Shown piece after piece: positions 59,732-64,000 of a stretch of 64,000 bases of DNA. The first letter of the stretch is position 1. Every line of letters begins with the position of its first letter. The notes beneath the pieces were generated by a model. It worked only from the letters and a program-made list of their open reading frames with translations. It was not told where the DNA came from and did no database searches. A program made the translations under genes and the position numbers. This DNA is from Micromonospora sp. NBC_01740 (lineage in GTDB: Bacteria; Actinomycetota; Actinomycetes; Mycobacteriales; Micromonosporaceae): positions 5,952,001 through 6,016,000 of the forward strand of contig NZ_CP109150.1 of the NCBI RefSeq assembly GCF_035920365.1. The letters run 5' to 3'.

Positions 59732-61141
59732 TCAGCGGGCGATTCCGTGGCGCGGACGCGAGCGGCGGTCGCGGGTACGGCGACGCTCGGCGGCGGCGGG
59801 GCCGGGGCCGGTCCCGGCCAGTCCCGCCCGGAACAGCCCGTACGTGACCCGCCGCAGTGCGGCCGTCTCGAGTTCGTTGCGCAGCGCCCCGTCGCGCACC
59901 CGCGCGTCGGGTCCGAGCAGGGCCTCGACGACGGCGAGCGCGCCGGCGGTGTCGCCGTGGTCCAGGCGGGCCCGGACCTCGGGGAGGCACTCCGGGTGGC
60001 GGTGCGCCTCGTCGATCGCCTGGAGGCAGGGCAGCGGGGTGCCGGTCAACGCGGCCAGGAGTTCCTCCCGGCGCACCTCGGCCGGGTCGTGGTCCAGCGC
60101 GACGAGCGTCCCGTCGGCCAGGCCGATCCGGTGCCAGGCTCCCCGGCACCGCACCCGGCCCGGCTGTCCCGCCCGGTCCGTCGTCCGGGGCGCGGTCCCC
60201 GCCGGGTGGCCGGGTGCCAGGGCCGACGCGACCAGCGGATGCAGCCGGCCGGCGTCGATCGACCCGGTGCGGAGCAGTTCCAGGTCCGGCGACACCCAGG
60301 TCGCGGCGTCGGGCAACACCGGCGTGGACCCGCGCGTCCCGACGCGGCTTAGCGAGGGCGACGATACGGTCCGCACCTCGGGCGGGCCGGGACCGTCTCC
60401 GGCCGCCGCCACCTCCAGCAGCAGGTGGCGGCGCGCCCCGACCCGTACGACGACCGGGCCAGCGGCCCGCCCCTCGGCGCGCAGCAGGATGGCTGCCTCG
60501 GCGGACCACCGCTGCACCGCCCAGCCCCGCCGTCGCCCGGCCGTCGCCAGCGGTTCCGGTAGGACGGCGCAGGGGCCGTCCTCGGGCGGCCGGTCCGCCC
60601 CCGACCGGACGCGCAGCTCACCGGCCCGCCGCGCGTCCCACAGGTGGCGGTGCAGGTCGAGGCGGAACCGGCGGTCGGGGTGCGGGTGCGGATGGCGACA
60701 CGGCCCGGAGCCGGAGCGGGACCCGTCCCACAGCGCCAGGCTGAACCGCTGACCGGCGTCGGCCCAGGCCGGTGGCGTCCGGATGACGAGGTGCACCGCG
60801 TCGGCGGGGCGTCCGCCCCGGTCGTAGCGGGCCAGCGCAATGGTCAGGCCGGGGCGCAGCAGCCCGTCGGGCGCGATCCTCGGTAGATGCCAGCGCAGCA
60901 GGTCGGGAGCCAGGTGGCGAAGGTCGGCGCGGAGCCGGTCGGCGAGTTCCCGACCGTGGGTACGGGCCACGGAGCGCAGGTCGACGTCGGCGTCGACGCG
61001 GGCGGCGGCGCACGCCCCGGCCCAGTCCCCGACGGCCCGACGGGCGGTGGCAACCTCGATCATGGACGGCGGCACGGCGAACTCGCGCACGTGCGGCCAG
61101 AAGGACGGACGAAGGTCCGGACTCGCGGCTCGGGAGTGCAT
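59732..61141 (-). CDS. Protein of unknown function in the MoxR/VWA operon
   Basis: A 469-aa soluble protein that I do not recognise. It is rich in Arg, Ala and Pro, with no signal peptide, membrane segment or clear catalytic motif. The C terminus is a basic Arg-rich tail. Its position as first gene of the operon suggests an adaptor or substrate-recognition role for the ATPase/VWA pair. I chose ATG 61141 with AAGGTGAG upstream over GTG 61147. Confidence 0.7.
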   Translation of the reverse strand: MHSRAASPDLRPSFWPHVREFAVPPSMIEVATARRAVGDWAGACAAARVDADVDLRSVARTHGRELADRLRADLRHLAPDLLRWHLPRIAPDGLLRPGLTIALARYDRGGRPADAVHLVIRTPPAWADAGQRFSLALWDGSRSGSGPCRHPHPHPDRRFRLDLHRHLWDARRAGELRVRSGADRPPEDGPCAVLPEPLATAGRRRGWAVQRWSAEAAILLRAEGRAAGPVVVRVGARRHLLLEVAAAGDGPGPPEVRTVSSPSLSRVGTRGSTPVLPDAATWVSPDLELLRTGSIDAGRLHPLVASALAPGHPAGTAPRTTDRAGQPGRVRCRGAWHRIGLADGTLVALDHDPAEVRREELLAALTGTPLPCLQAIDEAHRHPECLPEVRARLDHGDTAGALAVVEALLGPDARVRDGALRNELETAALRRVTYGLFRAGLAGTGPGPAAAERRRTRDRRSRPRHGIAR

Positions 61142-61446
61142 CAGCACTCACCTTGCGAGAACCGGGCCTCCGATCTGGTGAGAGAGGAAGTCGTCATCGG
61201 CGGGGAGCATACCGGTGCGGGCACCGGACCCGCCAGGCCCTACCCCGCCCCGGTCGGGGCCGACTGCTTCCCGCCCGTCCACCCGGCGCCGCAGTTCCAC
61301 CGGAGGCGCCCGGCCTACCCGGATTGAAGGTTTCCGCCACCCCGCCGCACCGCCACGGAAGGCATTTACATCGCCGTCCGTCGCGGTGTACGTTACCGCC
61401 ACCCGCCGATCCTCATCGACATTGGCGAATATTGTGAGGGGTGCAG
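61142..61446. other. Intergenic region upstream of the amidase gene
   Basis: A 305-base divergent region. Its last 100 bases are richer in A/T (for example GGCATTTACATCG and GGCGAATATTGTGAGG) and probably hold the amidase promoter, with a possible -10 TATTGT at 61430-61435. I see no riboswitch structure I can name and no gene. Confidence 0.4.
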
Positions 61447-62841
61447 ATGACTGCTCGACTCGCCGCGCGACGCAGGCGTGGGCTGCTCAGCGCCATGCTG
61501 GCCGCGACCCTGATCCTGACTGCCGAATCAGCCCTGGCCGCCGCGCCGGTGTCGGCCGCCCCGGAGGGGGCCCCACCGGCGGCTGCCCGGCTGGCCACCG
61601 CCTTCGACACCGCCGCCGGCCGGTACGACGTCCCCCGCGACCTGCTCGTCGCCCTCGGCTACGCCGAGACCCGCCTGGACGGGCACGGCGGCGCACCCAG
61701 CGCGGCGGGCGGCTACGGCATGATGCACCTGGCCAGCAACCCCAAGCTGCGCACCCTGGACGAGGCGGCCACGCTGACCGGGCTCAGCCGTGCCGCGCTG
61801 CGCGCCGACGCCGCCGCGAACATCGCCGGCGCGGCCGCCGTTCTGCGCTCCTACGCGGACCAGGCCGGCCTGACCGCGGCCGAGCGCGACGACGTCGACG
61901 AGTGGTACGCCGCGGTCGCCCGCTACGGCGGCGCGGCCAGCCCGGCGCTCGCCCGCCTCTACGCGGACGCCGTCTACGACCTGCTCGGCGCCGGCTTCGA
62001 CACCGGCCACGCCGGGGTGGCGAAGGTCCCCGGCCGCCAGGTGGCCCCGGAGCGTGACCTGCCCGGTGACGCGTCGGACGGGGTCGGGATCCTCAGCACC
62101 GACTACGGGCCGGCCGCGTGGGCGCCGGCGAGCACCAGCAACTACACGGTGGCCAGCCGACCCACCAGCCACTCCGTCAGGTACATCGTCATCCACGTGA
62201 CGCAGGGCAGCTACGCCGGCTCGATCAGCTGGTTCCAGAACCCGGCCGCCCAGGCCAGCGCGCACTACACGTTCCGCTCCTCAGACGGGGCGGTCACCCA
62301 GTCGGTGCGGGAGAAGGACATCGCCTGGCACGCCGGCAACTGGACCTACAACACCCAGTCCATCGGCATCGAGCACGAGGGGTACGTCGACAACGCGGCC
62401 TGGTTCACCGACGCGATGTACCGGGCTTCCGCGACGCTCACCCGCAGCCTCGCCAACAAGTACGGCATCCCCAAGACCCGGGCGCACATCATCGGCCACC
62501 ACGAGGTCCCCGGGGCCACCCACACCGACCCGGGCCCGAACTGGAACTGGTCGTACTACATGCAGCTGGTGAACCAGCAGACCGGCGTCGGCTCCGGCAC
62601 GGTGAACACCGAGGGGGTGAGCCTCAACGTGCGCTCCGGGCCCGGCACCGGCTACGCCGTCGTGGGTTCCGTCGCCGACGGCGCGAACGTCAGCATCTAC
62701 TGCCAGGCCGTCGGCACCACGGTGACCGGCCCCTACGGCACGAGCAACGTCTGGGACCGGATCGGCACCAACCGGTACGTCTCCGACGCGTACGTCCTGA
62801 CCGGCCACGACGGCTTCATTCCCGGCGTGCCACGCTGCTGA
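61447..62841 (+). CDS. Secreted N-acetylmuramoyl-L-alanine amidase with lysozyme-like and SH3 domains
   Basis: A 464-aa cell-wall enzyme. A signal peptide (about 1-38) is followed by a lytic-transglycosylase-like helical domain (about 45-185, with LVALGYAETRL, where Glu is the expected acid, and GGYGMMHL). An amidase_2/PGRP domain (about 215-375) follows with zinc ligands in VIHVTQGS and in the GHHEVPGATHTDPG segment. A bacterial SH3 domain closes it (LNVRSGPGTGYAVVG onward). It should cut the amide between muramic acid and the stem peptide, in growth, spore or mycelial lysis. I chose ATG 61447 behind GAGGGG rather than GTG 61441. Confidence 0.9.
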   Translation: MTARLAARRRRGLLSAMLAATLILTAESALAAAPVSAAPEGAPPAAARLATAFDTAAGRYDVPRDLLVALGYAETRLDGHGGAPSAAGGYGMMHLASNPKLRTLDEAATLTGLSRAALRADAAANIAGAAAVLRSYADQAGLTAAERDDVDEWYAAVARYGGAASPALARLYADAVYDLLGAGFDTGHAGVAKVPGRQVAPERDLPGDASDGVGILSTDYGPAAWAPASTSNYTVASRPTSHSVRYIVIHVTQGSYAGSISWFQNPAAQASAHYTFRSSDGAVTQSVREKDIAWHAGNWTYNTQSIGIEHEGYVDNAAWFTDAMYRASATLTRSLANKYGIPKTRAHIIGHHEVPGATHTDPGPNWNWSYYMQLVNQQTGVGSGTVNTEGVSLNVRSGPGTGYAVVGSVADGANVSIYCQAVGTTVTGPYGTSNVWDRIGTNRYVSDAYVLTGHDGFIPGVPRC

Positions 62842-62849
62842 CCACCACG

Positions 62850-62886
62850 GCCGGTGCCGTCCGCCCGCCGGGTGGACGGCACCGGC
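62850..62886. terminator. Hairpin between the amidase gene and the pseudogene
   Basis: GCCGGTGCCGTCC (62850-62862) and GGACGGCACCGGC (62874-62886) form a perfect 13-bp stem, usable in both directions. Confidence 0.75.
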
Positions 62887-62889
62887 GCG

Positions 62890-63578
62890 TCAGCACCGCG
62901 CGACGACGAGCTCGTGGATCGCGGTGAGCAGTTCCTCGTCGCGCTCCGCGTGCGCGGTCACCGTGACGGCGGCCCGGCGCGCGGGGCTGACCACCACGTA
63001 CTGGCCGTAGCGGCCGTCCAACCGGTACGTGTCGGCCCGGTCGAGCCACACGCCCAACCCGTATCCGTGGGTGTACGGCTCGCCGTACGTGACGGCGTTC
63101 GTGTCGACCCGCTCCCCCGTCATCCGACCCGGGCGATCACCCGGCCGAGGGCGTACGGACCCGAACCCGTGTACGCGAAGCGGGTCCCCGGCGCGGCGGC
63201 GAGCGGCGCGGCGACGATCTCGTGGAGCAGGTCGGCGGCGATGATCCGCTCGTCGGCGAACCAGCGGTGGCTGGTGCCGCTGGTCATCGTCAGCAACTGC
63301 CGGAGCGTGACGGCACCGAGCCCGTCGGCGGCGATCGGCCGCAGCTCGGGCAGGTGGTCCAGGAGGCGGTCGTCGAGGCTCAGCCGCCCCTCCGCCTCGG
63401 CCAGCCCCACGGCCACGGACGTGAACGTCTTGGCGACGGAGTACAGGTTCACCCGGTCGTCGGACCGGAAGCGGTGCTCCACGGGCGGGTGGCCCTCGCG
63501 GTGGACGTGGATGCCGTACGTGCCCAGGGCACGGTCGCGGTCCGCCCGCACGAAGTCGTCGATTAGTTCGGCGCTCAC
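62890..63578 (-). pseudogene. Broken serine beta-lactamase-family gene
   Basis: Two frames together match one class C beta-lactamase-like hydrolase. Fragment 1 (63120-63578, 152 aa, GTG start) has the SxxK motif Ser47-Val-Ala-Lys50 and a YTG in place of YxN (FAYTGSGPYALG), then stops at VIARVG. Fragment 2 (62890-63123, 77 aa) overlaps it by four bases in another frame and carries only the C-terminal strands (HGYGLGVWLDR to VVARC). The roughly 100 residues normally between them are missing, so a deletion and a frameshift have destroyed the gene. It is not related to the PBP-like domain of NRPS B beyond the shared fold. Confidence 0.75.
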
Positions 63579-63692
63579 GGGCGGACGATACGCGAGCCGG
63601 CGGGCCGCCGGCGCGTCCCCGTTTCCGCCGCCCGCCTCGGGGTACGGGCCAGGACGCCTGCTCAACACCGTTTTCGTGGAGGAACTCGCCAG

Positions 63693-64000
63693 ATGGATGC
63701 CAGCAAGCCCGCCAAGGCGGTCAAGGACGTGGTGGAGGCCGCAGCCGGGAAGGTGGCCGACGCGCTGACCTCGGACGTGCCCGGCGCGCCGGGCAGCGCC
63801 CCGCCAACCGTCGAGGAGCCGACGACGCCACACGATCCGCTGCCGCCCAAGAAGGAACAGGGCGCCCCGGAGACCCGTACGCCGACCGGCGCGGCGACCG
63901 GCGCGCCGACGACGGCGAACGGTCAGCAGGGCGCCTTCCTCACGACGTCGCAGGGGGCGCGGCTGCGCGACACGGACCACTCGCTGAAGGCCGGGCCGCG
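63693..64000 (+). CDS. katE: Large-subunit catalase, N-terminal part (runs off the window)
   Basis: A gene open at the window end; 102 complete codons are visible. It starts at ATG 63693 with GGAGG ten bases before. The first 75 residues are a Lys/Pro/Thr/Ala-rich extension. Then comes the family entry FLTTSQGARLRDTDHSLKAGPR, matching the start of clade II (KatE-like) haem catalases just before the FHLREKI region, which lies outside the window. It would remove H2O2 in stationary phase or sporulation. The function rests on this short segment. Confidence 0.7.
   Translation, partial: MDASKPAKAVKDVVEAAAGKVADALTSDVPGAPGSAPPTVEEPTTPHDPLPPKKEQGAPETRTPTGAATGAPTTANGQQGAFLTTSQGARLRDTDHSLKAGP

Overview
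The window is about 73% GC by eye, uses almost only G/C-ending codons and has many GTG starts. It is a chromosomal stretch of an actinomycete. Micromonosporaceae is my best guess from gene style, but no marker gene proves it. I see no tRNA, rRNA, CRISPR array, transposase or prophage gene.

Region 1 (1-2857) holds two secreted proteins in convergent orientation: a ricin-lectin/beta-helix protein behind a LacI-type palindrome, and an SGNH (GDSL) esterase. They are separated by terminator-like hairpins.

Region 2 (about 3.0-46.8 kb) is the centre of the window: an apparently undescribed nine-module lipopeptide synthetase cluster, read almost entirely on the minus strand. In transcription order it has two hotdog dehydratases and a ketoreductase; a KAS III, free ACP and free condensation domain (together a starter-acyl line with no enoyl reductase, so an alpha,beta-unsaturated acyl cap is likely); an SbnA/SbnB pair for L-2,3-diaminopropionate; MbtH; NRPS A (1670 aa, modules 1-2, starting directly with an A domain); NRPS B (7808 aa, modules 3-9); an unusual carbamoyltransferase; an MFS exporter; an Fe/2-oxoglutarate dioxygenase; a type II thioesterase; and a methyltransferase. 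NRPS B ends not in a classical thioesterase but in a fused serine beta-lactamase/penicillin-binding-protein-fold domain, which I read as an in-cis relative of the free-standing PBP-type peptide cyclases (SurE family). Many gene junctions overlap by 1-7 bases, implying translational coupling. A lone SDR gene on the plus strand interrupts the block. An AfsR-like SARP regulator and a VOC protein sit at the upstream end. My working product model is an N-enoyl nonapeptide containing Dap and/or beta-ureidoalanine, cyclised or released by the PBP-like domain.

Region 3 (47.1-53.6 kb) is a compact class II lanthipeptide locus: LanM, a 78-aa TTG-started precursor ending in Thr-Thr-Cys-Cys-Pro-Glu-Lys-Pro-Met, and a LAL-type LuxR regulator with a leaderless-looking promoter. 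No transporter or protease gene lies beside it.

Region 4 (53.6-64 kb) is ordinary accessory content: a PL9-type pectate lyase with its own promoter and a strong terminator; a SagB-like nitroreductase; a three-gene MoxR/VWA-metallopeptidase operon; a secreted amidase with lysozyme-like and SH3 domains; a broken beta-lactamase-family gene; and the first 308 bases of a large-subunit catalase gene running off the end.

All A-domain codes and residue positions were aligned by eye and should be treated as approximate.
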